This document shows, piece by piece, positions 42,763 to 50,146 of a stretch of DNA of 50,146 nt. The position numbers and the translations under genes are program-made. Numbering within the stretch: position 1 is the first letter of the stretch; each line of letters starts with the position of its first letter. The stretch is from contig JAFVRN010000021.1 of assembly GCA_017504265.1 (NCBI GenBank), positions 1-50,146 of the forward strand, in the 5' to 3' direction. This DNA comes from Alistipes sp. (GTDB taxonomy: Bacteria; Bacteroidota; Bacteroidia; Bacteroidales; Rikenellaceae). The notes beneath the pieces were generated by a model. It saw only the letters and a list, made by a program, of their open reading frames with translations, searched no databases and was not told the origin of the DNA.

Positions 42763-43685
42763 TAGAGCAACGTGTTGAAGCTACGGTTATAAGTGCCACG
42801 GGAAGCTGGTATGAGGTGGCTACGGCCGAGGGGGTGCTACGCTGCCGCATACGCGGCCGTCTGCGCCTGAAAGGGGTGCGCTCGACAAACCCCGTTGTCG
42901 TGGGCGACAGAGTTGTGGTCGAGCCCGATGGCGACAGTAGCGTCATCGTCGAGATATTGCCACGCCACAACTATGTGATACGTCGAGCATCAAACCTATC
43001 GAAGGAGTCGCATATCATCGCGGCAAACATCGACCATGCGCTACTCCTTGTCACCCTACACTCACCCTCGACACCCCGAGAGTTCGTAGACCGCTTTTTG
43101 GTGACGTGCGAGGCATATAAAGTGCCTGTGAGCATCATCTTAGGCAAGGCCGATACCCTTACAGGCGAGGCCGAGAGCGAGGCCGAAGAGTTCGAGAGCA
43201 TATACCGTGATGCCGGCTACGAAGTCATTCGTCTATCGTCACTTACGGGCGAGGGCGTGGAACATATCCGAGCCATGCTACATGGTCGCACAACACTCGT
43301 GGCAGGCAACTCAGGAGTGGGTAAATCAACCCTCGTGGGGAGCATTGACCCAACGCTCGACATACGCACCGGAGAGATCTCGGACAGCCACCATAAGGGT
43401 AAACATACCACGACCTTCTCTACGATGTACCCCATAAAGGAGGGATATATCATTGACACACCGGGCATCAAGGGCTTCGGACTGATAGACATCGACGAAA
43501 GGGAGCTGTGCCGCTACTTTCCCGAGATGATGCGCCTTGCCCCCGACTGCCGCTTCTACAACTGCACCCATGTACACGAGCCGGGATGTGCCGTGCGAGA
43601 GGCTGTGGAGCAGGGCGACGTAGCATGGTCGAGGTATGAGAGCTATCTTAAAATTTTAGATGAAGATGACAAATATCGCAAGTAG
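42759..43685 (+). CDS. rsgA: Ribosome small-subunit-dependent GTPase A
   Basis: This 308-residue cytoplasmic GTPase helps mature the 30S subunit. It has an N-terminal OB-fold (about 1-65, RGRLRLKGVRSTNPVVVGDRVVV) and then the circularly permuted GTPase order: G4 (IILGKADT), G5 (RLSSLTGEG), G1 (AGNSGVGKSTL) and G3 (IDTPGIKGFGL). The C-terminal zinc site is in C-R-F-Y-N-C-T-H-V-H-E-P-G-C. G4 has G-K-A-D in place of N-K-x-D, as in several Bacteroidota RsgA. Its end overlaps the start of the next gene by 26 bp. Confidence 0.95.
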   Translation: MIEQRVEATVISATGSWYEVATAEGVLRCRIRGRLRLKGVRSTNPVVVGDRVVVEPDGDSSVIVEILPRHNYVIRRASNLSKESHIIAANIDHALLLVTLHSPSTPREFVDRFLVTCEAYKVPVSIILGKADTLTGEAESEAEEFESIYRDAGYEVIRLSSLTGEGVEHIRAMLHGRTTLVAGNSGVGKSTLVGSIDPTLDIRTGEISDSHHKGKHTTTFSTMYPIKEGYIIDTPGIKGFGLIDIDERELCRYFPEMMRLAPDCRFYNCTHVHEPGCAVREAVEQGDVAWSRYESYLKILDEDDKYRK

Positions 43686-44388
43686 ACTTCGCACCGAGGA
43701 GCATAGCGACGAGTGGTTCGGCGAACGCCTCGAATATATGACACAATTCCTTACCGAAGAGCGTCAGGAGGTGTTGCGTCGCACGGTAGCGCAACGCACT
43801 CATTATATGCGCATTATGACCGAAAATATGTTCCACCCGCAGAACGCAAGTGCCATTATGCGCCACTGCGAAGCCTTTGGCATACAACAGATACATACGG
43901 TCGAGGACAGGTGTCGTTTCGACCCGAGTGTAAACATCGTGCGAGGCACACAAAAGTGGGTCGATGTAGAGCATCATGCAACCACTGCCGAGGCACTTGC
44001 CGAGCTCAAAGCCGAGGGTTACCGCATAGTTGCCACTACGCCACACCGTTGCAGTTCTACACCCGAGACGTTCGATGTCACAAGGGGCAAGTTTGCCCTT
44101 GTTTTCGGCACGGAGCATGCCGGTATTTCGGAGGAGGTGATAGCCGCAGCCGACGATTTTTTGATGATTCCGATGTGCGGAATGGTCGAGAGCCTGAATG
44201 TCTCGGCATCGGCAGCCATCCTTATCTATATGCTCTCGGAGCGCATACGACAAAGTGTTGATTGCTGGCAACTTAGCGAGCAAGAGCAACTGCGTCTGCT
44301 CACCCGTTGGACAATGTCATCAGTACGTGACTACGAAGGCATCCTTCGTCGTGCCGAGCAGAGTGGCAAGCTACGGGTTGAGTGGTAG
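43660..44388 (+). CDS. SpoU/TrmH family RNA 2'-O-methyltransferase
   Basis: This 242-residue enzyme belongs to the SPOUT class that methylates ribose 2'-OH groups. Motif 1 is in NASAIMRHCEAFGI, motif 2 in LVFGTEHAGISEEV and motif 3 in MVESLNVSASAAILIYML. The overall form, with a helical N-terminus and C-terminal extension (WTMSSVRDYEGILRRA), resembles TrmH, which modifies G18 in tRNA; the target is inferred. An alternative ATG lies two codons in (43666). Its start is inside the end of rsgA, so the two are coupled. Confidence 0.9.
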   Translation: MKMTNIASRLRTEEHSDEWFGERLEYMTQFLTEERQEVLRRTVAQRTHYMRIMTENMFHPQNASAIMRHCEAFGIQQIHTVEDRCRFDPSVNIVRGTQKWVDVEHHATTAEALAELKAEGYRIVATTPHRCSSTPETFDVTRGKFALVFGTEHAGISEEVIAAADDFLMIPMCGMVESLNVSASAAILIYMLSERIRQSVDCWQLSEQEQLRLLTRWTMSSVRDYEGILRRAEQSGKLRVEW

Positions 44389-44444
44389 TCCGCAACACTA
44401 TCCATAGAGCATAACGACAAATTACCCATTTATGCGACTTTTTA

Positions 44445-44476
44445 TTTGTGGGTTAGTATAAAATATACTAACTTTG
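44445..44476 (+). promoter_or_regulatory. Promoter of the flippase-holB-folK operon
   Basis: TTTG at 44445-44448, 20 bp, then TAACTTTG at 44469-44476 match the Bacteroidota pattern. Transcription would begin near 44483, which supports the ATG at 44520 over an upstream start at 44484. Confidence 0.7.
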
Positions 44477-44519
44477 TCGCGTTATGCGTATATGTAATGG
44501 TGGGCATAACCAAGCGATA

Positions 44520-46001
44520 ATGTTAGAGAAGTTAGCTAAACAGACAGCAATATATGGCATCAGCACAATAGTCGTACGCTTTTTGAACTATCTGCTGACA
44601 CCCTATTACACCCGTATATTTTCGCAGGGCGAGTACGGTATCGTCACCGATATATACGCCCTTATACCCTTCGCACTTGTCCTATTGTCGATGGGTATGG
44701 AGTCAAGCTACTTCCGTTTCTCGACACGTGCCGAGGAGGAGGGAGGCGACATCGAGGCCGGAAAGCGCAAGGTGTTTGCCACAACGTGGGGCATCACGAT
44801 GTTGGCGGCTGCACTCTTCTTTATCGCCGTACTACTACTGTTGCGCCCCATAGCCGGTGTTATGGGCGAGGCGTATACGGCACACCCCGAATATGTGGCA
44901 ATCGTGGCGGCAATAATCCTCTTCGATGTATGGACGATGATACCCTTCTCGCGTCTTAGGGAGCAGGGGCGCGCGTTGCATTTCGTAGCACTAAAAGCAC
45001 TCAACGTACTACTTAACGTCGGTTTGGCCATAGGCTTTGGTCTGTCAGGCTTGTACGCCACGGCATTTGGTGTAGGTTGGGTCTTTGTTGCAAACCTCAT
45101 AGCAAGTGTCGTAACTCTTGCGGCACTCCTTCCCTCGACACGTGGCCTGATGCCACGCATCGACAAAGTGCTGTTGCGTAAGATTTTTGTATACTCGCTG
45201 CCGCTTCTTATCAGTGGCATAGCAGGCACGGCCAACGAGTTCATCGACCGACAGATGATTAAGTATCTTACGCCGGGCGAGGAGCAGGCGGCTATGGCCG
45301 AGTTGGGCATATATGGAGCAATAGTCAAAATTGCCGTAGTTATGACGCTCTTTACACAGATGTATCGCTTGGCTGCCGAGCCATTCTTCCTGTCAAGTTT
45401 CCGCAAGGAGGAGTTCAAGGAGGCCAATGCCGCAGCCATGAAGTACTTTGTGATGGCCTCGATGCTCATATTCCTCGGCATAGTCCTCTTCCGCGACATC
45501 TTCGCACTTATCGTAGGCGAGCAATTCCGCGAGGGCATCGACATACTGCCTCTGGTGCTTGCTGCCAACGTCTTGGCCGGCATATGGCTCAACCTCTCGT
45601 TCTGGTACAAGCGAGAGGAGAAGACGAAATATGCGGCATATATAACCTTCCTCGGACTCGGCGTAACACTATCGCTGAGCTTTATCCTCGTGCCGGCATG
45701 GGGCTATCGCGGTGCAGCGTGGGTACGTTTGGCGGCCGAGGCTGCAATGGTTGCATGGAGTTTTATCCTATGCCGTAAGCACTACCCCATACCATTCGAC
45801 TACCGACGTATGGGCGAGTATGTAGTAGTGGCCGCAGCAATATATGCGCTATCGGAGCTATCGGCGACATACCTGTCGCATATATGGTGGCTATTGCTAA
45901 ACGTGGTGCTTATGACTACGGCCATAGCATATGCCGTATGGCGAGAGAAGATTGACCTCGGAGCATTGTGTGGCTCCATAATACGAAGATTCAGACGATG
46001 A
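44520..46001 (+). CDS. Polysaccharide/oligosaccharide flippase (Wzx-like, MOP superfamily)
   Basis: This 493-residue inner-membrane protein has about 13-14 hydrophobic helices. The N-terminal LAKQTAIYGISTIVVRFLNYLLTP contains the pattern common to Wzx-type and MurJ-like flippases, followed by YYTRIFSQGEYG. Such proteins flip lipid-linked sugars across the inner membrane during O-antigen, capsule or peptidoglycan-type assembly. No glycosyltransferases lie next to it, so the cargo cannot be told; in Bacteroidales a conserved copy is often found outside sugar clusters, as here beside holB. It overlaps holB by 4 bp. Confidence 0.88.
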   Translation: MLEKLAKQTAIYGISTIVVRFLNYLLTPYYTRIFSQGEYGIVTDIYALIPFALVLLSMGMESSYFRFSTRAEEEGGDIEAGKRKVFATTWGITMLAAALFFIAVLLLLRPIAGVMGEAYTAHPEYVAIVAAIILFDVWTMIPFSRLREQGRALHFVALKALNVLLNVGLAIGFGLSGLYATAFGVGWVFVANLIASVVTLAALLPSTRGLMPRIDKVLLRKIFVYSLPLLISGIAGTANEFIDRQMIKYLTPGEEQAAMAELGIYGAIVKIAVVMTLFTQMYRLAAEPFFLSSFRKEEFKEANAAAMKYFVMASMLIFLGIVLFRDIFALIVGEQFREGIDILPLVLAANVLAGIWLNLSFWYKREEKTKYAAYITFLGLGVTLSLSFILVPAWGYRGAAWVRLAAEAAMVAWSFILCRKHYPIPFDYRRMGEYVVVAAAIYALSELSATYLSHIWWLLLNVVLMTTAIAYAVWREKIDLGALCGSIIRRFRR

Positions 46002-47146
46002 AGTTTAGCGACATCATAGGACACGACGAACTTAAACGCCGCCTTGCCTTGCAGATAGATAGCGGCAGAGTGAGCCACGCACAGCTCTTTGTCGGCTCTG
46101 CGGGCTACGGCACGCTGCCTCTTGCCTTGGCATACGTACAGTACCTCTTCTGCGAGCATAGAGCAGGTGGCGAGGCCTGCGGTGTGTGTCCGTCGTGCAA
46201 GCAGGTGGAGGCCCTGGCACACCCCGACCTACACTTTGTGTTTCCGGTAAACAAACGCGACAAGAAGTCGGGCGAGGTGGTTACCAGCGATATGTTCATC
46301 GACAAGTGGCGCGACATATGGCAGAAGAGGGGTGGTATCTTCTCGGCCGAGGAGTGGTACGACTCCCTCGACCTGGGCAAGACGATGAAGGGTCTTATTA
46401 CGGCCAAGGAGTCGGAGGAGATAATACGCAAGCTATCGTTCAAGAGCTACTCTTCGGAGTACAAGGTGATGATAATATGGATGGCCGAGGCGATGAACCA
46501 GGAGGCTGCCAACAAGATATTGAAGATATTGGAGGAGCCGTGGGACAAGACCCTCTTCATACTTATCACGGAGCATCCCGAGCTGCTGTTGCAGACCATC
46601 ACCTCGCGTACACAGGAGGTGAGCGTAGGCCGCATTGACAACGCCTCGCTCGAAGCATATGCCATACGCGAGGGACGCAGTGGCGACGAGGCACGCAACA
46701 TAGCACGCCTTGCGGGTGGCTCGATACTCGAACTACGTGAGTTGCTGCGTGGCGAGAGTGACGAGGCGCGCGCTCAATATTTCGAGCTATTTTGTCGCCT
46801 TATGCGCCTCAGCTACAACGACCGCCACCTCGAGCTATTCGAGTGGGCAGACGATATGACCACACTCACCCGTGAGGGACAGAGGCAATTCTTCCTACAC
46901 GCCGTGCGTTTGCTACGTGAGAGCTATATGCTGCACGCAGGATTAGGCTCGATAAGCTATCTATGGGGCGAGGAGCGAGAATTTTGCACCAAGTTTGCCC
47001 CATTTATCGGCAACCAGAATATCGAGATTCTGATAGCCGAGATAGAGACTGCAATGGCGCAGATATCACAAAACGGGTCGCCACGCATCGTGTTTACGCA
47101 CTTTGCGCTATTTGTAAGTAAACAGATAAACCGATTGAAGAGATGA
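45998..47146 (+). CDS. holB: DNA polymerase III delta' subunit (clamp loader)
   Basis: From ATG 45998 the protein has 382 residues. It opens with MKFSDIIGHDELKRRLALQI and the AAA+ layout HAQLFVGSAGYGTLPLALA, where the P-loop is degraded (no G-K-T/S), as expected of the non-hydrolysing delta'. The zinc-type CGVCPSC-x-x-V segment and the MNQEAANKILKILEEP helix are typical, and sensor 1 is ITSRTQEV. It loads the beta clamp with tau/gamma and delta. It overlaps the flippase gene by 4 bp and folK by 4 bp, so translation is coupled. Confidence 0.92.
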   Translation: MKFSDIIGHDELKRRLALQIDSGRVSHAQLFVGSAGYGTLPLALAYVQYLFCEHRAGGEACGVCPSCKQVEALAHPDLHFVFPVNKRDKKSGEVVTSDMFIDKWRDIWQKRGGIFSAEEWYDSLDLGKTMKGLITAKESEEIIRKLSFKSYSSEYKVMIIWMAEAMNQEAANKILKILEEPWDKTLFILITEHPELLLQTITSRTQEVSVGRIDNASLEAYAIREGRSGDEARNIARLAGGSILELRELLRGESDEARAQYFELFCRLMRLSYNDRHLELFEWADDMTTLTREGQRQFFLHAVRLLRESYMLHAGLGSISYLWGEEREFCTKFAPFIGNQNIEILIAEIETAMAQISQNGSPRIVFTHFALFVSKQINRLKR

Positions 47147-47646
47147 GCAGCGACGAGAAGAGGATAAGCACAGTACTACTACTCGGCTCGGACGATGCCT
47201 CGGCAGCAGAGATCATCGACAATGCCATAGCGATTATATCCAGATCGGTAGGCGATGTTGTGACCATATCGGAGAGATACCATAGCGAGGCCTATGGCTT
47301 CAACTCCGACAGAGGCTTTATAAACCGTGCCGTAGAGGTGCTTACCGAGTTGGATGCCTACGAGCTACTACGTCGCATCAACCTTATCGAAGCGTTGCTC
47401 GGCCGCGACCGCGAGTATGAAGCACGTGTGCGTGCAGAGCGTGGCGAGAGGTATGCCTCACGCCCTATCGATATAGACATCGTCTTCTATGGCGACCTTA
47501 GTTTCGATGACAGCCGCCTGACGATACCCTACCACTACCTCGACGAGAGGCTATACGCCCTACGTCCCGTAGCCGAGATTGCAGGAAGCAGACAACATCC
47601 TGCATTGGAGCTTACGCCACGGCAGATGCTCGACAAACATAAGTAG
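47143..47646 (+). CDS. folK: 6-hydroxymethyl-7,8-dihydropterin pyrophosphokinase
   Basis: This 167-residue enzyme transfers pyrophosphate from ATP to hydroxymethyl-dihydropterin in folate synthesis. The HPPK pattern is visible: TVLLLGSDD at the start, SERYHSEAYGF, FINRAVEV, LLRRINLIEALLGRDRE and the signature RPIDIDIVFYGD. The usual L-x-I-P-H-P becomes LTIPYHYLDERLYAL, a modest divergence. Its ATG overlaps the holB stop (ATGA). Confidence 0.92.
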   Translation: MSSDEKRISTVLLLGSDDASAAEIIDNAIAIISRSVGDVVTISERYHSEAYGFNSDRGFINRAVEVLTELDAYELLRRINLIEALLGRDREYEARVRAERGERYASRPIDIDIVFYGDLSFDDSRLTIPYHYLDERLYALRPVAEIAGSRQHPALELTPRQMLDKHK

Positions 47647-47660
47647 CAAACAAATTGATT

Positions 47661-48206
47661 ATGAGGGTAATAACTAAAATATTGATATGCACCGGCATAG
47701 CATTGTCGCTCGCAGGGTGTTTCAAGGATGAGAAGCAGGGTACGTGTATGCGCATTGCGGTATACTCGCAGAATGTCGAGAGCGACCCTATAATGAAGGC
47801 CACAGACTTGGAGGCCTATGCCTTCTGGGTGGAGAAGAACGAGAAGTGGGAGGTAAGCTCATGGGAGGATGCCTTGTCACACCGCATAGTCAATGTCGAG
47901 AGACCTGCCGAGAGTCGCAACACCCCGGATGAGGTAGCTCTGTTCGATGCCGAGGCGGAATATCAGGTAGCATTGGAGCTATGGTCGCTATATACGTTTG
48001 CCGTAGTTGTGGACAAGGCCAACAAGATATATGCCTACCGCACCTACGAGACCCCGATGAACCTTGCCGAGGTATTCACACAGCTGCATATGTACGCTTG
48101 GCGCAAGACGGGCAATGCCAATGGTTGGACGGTAGTAAATCCCTTTCCGGATGAGGCGCGTGAGCCTCTTGTGCCGGTAGAGGATGATAGTTCGACGACG
48201 GAATAG
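47661..48206 (+). CDS. Small lipoprotein of unknown function
   Basis: From ATG 47661 the product has 181 residues. It has a lipoprotein signal (ILICTGIALSLAGCFKDE, Cys near residue 18) and a compact mixed region with many aromatic residues (AYAFWVEKNEKWEVSSWEDAL, ELWSLYTFAVVVDKANKIYAYRTYE). It ends in a short acidic tail. I do not recognise a named family. The order after folK and before the Ig-like lipoprotein gene suggests envelope function, perhaps one transcript with folK, since the gap is 14 bp. Confidence 0.8.
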   Translation: MRVITKILICTGIALSLAGCFKDEKQGTCMRIAVYSQNVESDPIMKATDLEAYAFWVEKNEKWEVSSWEDALSHRIVNVERPAESRNTPDEVALFDAEAEYQVALELWSLYTFAVVVDKANKIYAYRTYETPMNLAEVFTQLHMYAWRKTGNANGWTVVNPFPDEAREPLVPVEDDSSTTE

Positions 48207-48249
48207 AGTGTAGTGACCAAGCGAAATAAATAGTAGATAAGCAAGAGTG

Positions 48250-50146
48250 ATGAATAGCAAGAAATCGAGCATACGAAGTATTACGTCGAGCCTTACAGCA
48301 GCCATAGTGCTACTCTTTGGAGGTGCGCTTCTTACGAAGTGCGCATCGACGATGACACCTACCGGAGGGCCTAAGGATACCATACCTCCCGTAATCGTAT
48401 ATATGAACCCCAACAACTTTACTACGATGATCGACACGCTTCATCCGCCTAAGATATATGTCGAGTTCAATGAATATGTTCAGATTAAGGATCAGCAGAA
48501 GGAGCTCTTTACCTCGCCGGCGATGAAGAAGACACCTACGGTATCGCGTCGTGGCAAGGGCATAGTGATACAGATTAAGGATACGTTGCGTCCTAATACC
48601 ACCTATGCCATCAACTTCGGCTCGTCGATACAGGATAACAACGAGTCTAACCCGCTACACGCCATGCGCTATGTCTTCTCTACGGGACCTGAGGTGGACT
48701 CAATGTTTATGTCGGGATATACGGCAGACTCCTATAAGGCCGACTCGGTAAGCAAGTCGTTTATATACTTCTTTATGGCCGACTCTGTCGAGCAGCCCAA
48801 AGAGTGGGATTCGACAATGTTTAAGTATCAGCCTCAGGTTATAGCACGCGCCGAGAAGAATGGTATCTTCATCGCTCAAAACCTAAAACCTGTGCCCTAC
48901 CGCATCTACGCCTTCGAGGATACGAACAACAATATGCTCTACGAGCCTGCCGTAGACCAAATCGGATTCTTGGATACCACATACAACCCCTCGCAGATGC
49001 CGGGCTTCAGCATTTGGTATGACTCGCTGCGTCACTATCCCTCGGCCGAGCCACAGCTCTACTTCCGAATGTTTATGGATAGGCGTTTTACGCGTCATAC
49101 GCTAAGTGGCCAGGAGCGTCTTAACCGCCATAAGGCTATGCTCTACTTCGGCTCGCCCAACCCCGAGGTTATAAAGTTGGAGTTCGACTCGATACCATCG
49201 GATAGGGTTATATACGACCCGCAGAATGCAAACAAGGATACCGTAGCCCTATGGTTTGACATAGCACCCGAGGAGCTCCCCGATACCATCAAAGGTACGA
49301 TAACCTATATGAAGCACGACTCTATAAACAACCTTGTGGAGGGCAGCGACAAGCTGCGCTTGGCGTGGGTAAAGAGCGAGACTAAGGAGGAGCAGAAGGA
49401 GCGAGAGAGGCAGGAGAAGGAGAGAGAGAAGGCCGAGAAGGCTGGCGAAGAGTATACACCACCGGCCGAGCCTAACCCCTTCAAGCTCTCGATGCCATCA
49501 TCCGGCGAGGTGAACAAGGATAAGGATATAGAACTCGAATTTGACTTCCCGCTGACACGTTTCGACTCTACGGCGATATCTATGCGTATGGTGCGTGAGG
49601 GTAGTAGCGACACCACCGACGTGGATTTTCACTTTATTCAGGATACGATAAATCGTCGTAAATACCGACTGCATGCGGCGTGGGAGCAGAGAGCCCAATA
49701 CAACCTGCTTATACCCTCGGGCGTATTCCGCAACGTGGCACAAGAGCAGAACGACACCATAAAGGCGAGCTATACGGGTTCCGACCCTGCGCAGTATGCC
49801 ATAATCAACCTCACGGTACGTAGCACGCATCCCAAGGCGAAATATATCGTGCAGCTGACAAATGCTCAGGGTGCGACCCAGAAGGAGATACGTAACGTAA
49901 CTGCCGGCAGCTACAAATTTGAGTACATAACGCCGGGCGATGTCATGGTACGTGTCATAGAGGATCTAAATGCCAATGGCAAGTGGGATACGGGCGATAT
50001 GGTAGCCATGCGCCAACCCGAACGCTCGGAGATATACAAGAGTGCAGATGGTGTGGAGCTGATAACCACGAAGGCCAACTGGGAGTTCGACGTAGACGTA
50101 GATATGGATGCTCTATTTGCTCCGATGACCATGGAGAAACTCATAC
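48250..50146 (+). CDS. Ig-like (Big_5) domain lipoprotein, incomplete at window end
   Basis: The frame opens at ATG 48250 and stays open to the last base, giving 632 residues with no stop. The signal ends in a possible lipobox (GALLTKCAS, Cys near residue 33). The start TPTGGPKDTIPPVIVYMNPNN, with YVEFNEYVQIKDQQ and NTTYAINFGSSIQDNNE, is typical of Bacteroidota proteins with an N-terminal bacterial Ig-like Big_5 domain. A charged coiled-coil-like stretch (EEQKERERQEKEREKAEK) lies at about 379-398. Near residue 575 is DLNANGKWDTGDM, a Ca-type or carboxypeptidase-regulatory-like loop. It is probably an outer-membrane or periplasmic lipoprotein of unknown function. Confidence 0.88.
   Translation, partial: MNSKKSSIRSITSSLTAAIVLLFGGALLTKCASTMTPTGGPKDTIPPVIVYMNPNNFTTMIDTLHPPKIYVEFNEYVQIKDQQKELFTSPAMKKTPTVSRRGKGIVIQIKDTLRPNTTYAINFGSSIQDNNESNPLHAMRYVFSTGPEVDSMFMSGYTADSYKADSVSKSFIYFFMADSVEQPKEWDSTMFKYQPQVIARAEKNGIFIAQNLKPVPYRIYAFEDTNNNMLYEPAVDQIGFLDTTYNPSQMPGFSIWYDSLRHYPSAEPQLYFRMFMDRRFTRHTLSGQERLNRHKAMLYFGSPNPEVIKLEFDSIPSDRVIYDPQNANKDTVALWFDIAPEELPDTIKGTITYMKHDSINNLVEGSDKLRLAWVKSETKEEQKERERQEKEREKAEKAGEEYTPPAEPNPFKLSMPSSGEVNKDKDIELEFDFPLTRFDSTAISMRMVREGSSDTTDVDFHFIQDTINRRKYRLHAAWEQRAQYNLLIPSGVFRNVAQEQNDTIKASYTGSDPAQYAIINLTVRSTHPKAKYIVQLTNAQGATQKEIRNVTAGSYKFEYITPGDVMVRVIEDLNANGKWDTGDMVAMRQPERSEIYKSADGVELITTKANWEFDVDVDMDALFAPMTMEKLI

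Noticed and set aside
44708-45610. A 300-codon minus-strand frame
   Set aside because: It is antisense to the flippase gene, whose many membrane helices are convincing; the product has no recognisable features.

Overview
The window reads as a chromosomal segment of an anaerobic gut-type Bacteroidota, most likely order Bacteroidales and plausibly Rikenellaceae (Alistipes-like). Reasons: many start sites are preceded by the Bacteroidota -7 box TAnnTTTG, several with TTTG 19-20 bp upstream; there are Sus-type starch-binding lipoproteins, a GH97 enzyme, a eukaryote-type (GH13_8) branching enzyme, tryptophanase, a PG0541-type RND-associated protein and fimbrillin-like domains. The genus is an inference; there is no rRNA or tRNA here to anchor it. 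I see no prophage, insertion sequence, CRISPR array or integron. Coding density is high and no gene-free stretch exceeds about 300 bases.

Layout. (a) 1-1792: structured non-coding end region and a POT peptide transporter on the minus strand. (b) 1917-7148: glycogen branching enzyme, LysM L,D-transpeptidase-like protein and a GH97 alpha-glucosidase-like lipoprotein, all plus strand. (c) 7340-14089: a TetR-led tripartite RND efflux operon (regulator, TolC-like, adaptor, AcrB-like pump) closed by a small PG0541-type protein. (d) 14090-20900: a large structured intergenic element, a strong promoter, a 993-residue envelope protein joining an HExxH metalloprotease-like domain, a propeller and a C-terminal beta-barrel, then PBP1A and aspartate-semialdehyde dehydrogenase. 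(e) 21099-26524: tryptophanase with its own promoter and terminator, a NatAB-type ABC exporter, a PhnP-like MBL hydrolase and an SDR. (f) 26705-31673, minus strand: a three-gene cluster of a 51-residue peptide and two large lipoproteins made of a fimbrillin-like N-terminus plus repeated starch-binding modules, with no SusC/SusD. (g) 31896-38478, minus strand: compact housekeeping run xerD, alpha/beta hydrolase, MBL protein, comEC, THUMP-like methyltransferase, DUF2520 protein, kdsC. (h) 38551-40012 plus: prmA and a WbqC-like protein; (i) 40007-42016 minus: a GH2-family protein that has apparently lost both catalytic glutamates; (j) 42088-50146 plus: cvpA, rsgA, a SpoU methyltransferase, a flippase, DNA polymerase III delta', folK, a small lipoprotein and an incomplete Ig-like lipoprotein running off the end.

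Functional threads. Alpha-glucan use recurs (branching enzyme, GH97, two starch-binding lipoproteins), as do envelope biogenesis (PBP1A, L,D-transpeptidase-like protein, KdsC, flippase, barrel protein) and export. The most unusual items are the fimbrillin-like/CBM lipoprotein pair with its tiny leading gene, the protease-propeller-barrel fusion, the probable GH2 pseudoenzyme, the L,D-transpeptidase-like protein with Gln in place of the catalytic His, and the nested palindromes around the PG0541-type gene. All functions are read from sequence by eye; no database search was run.
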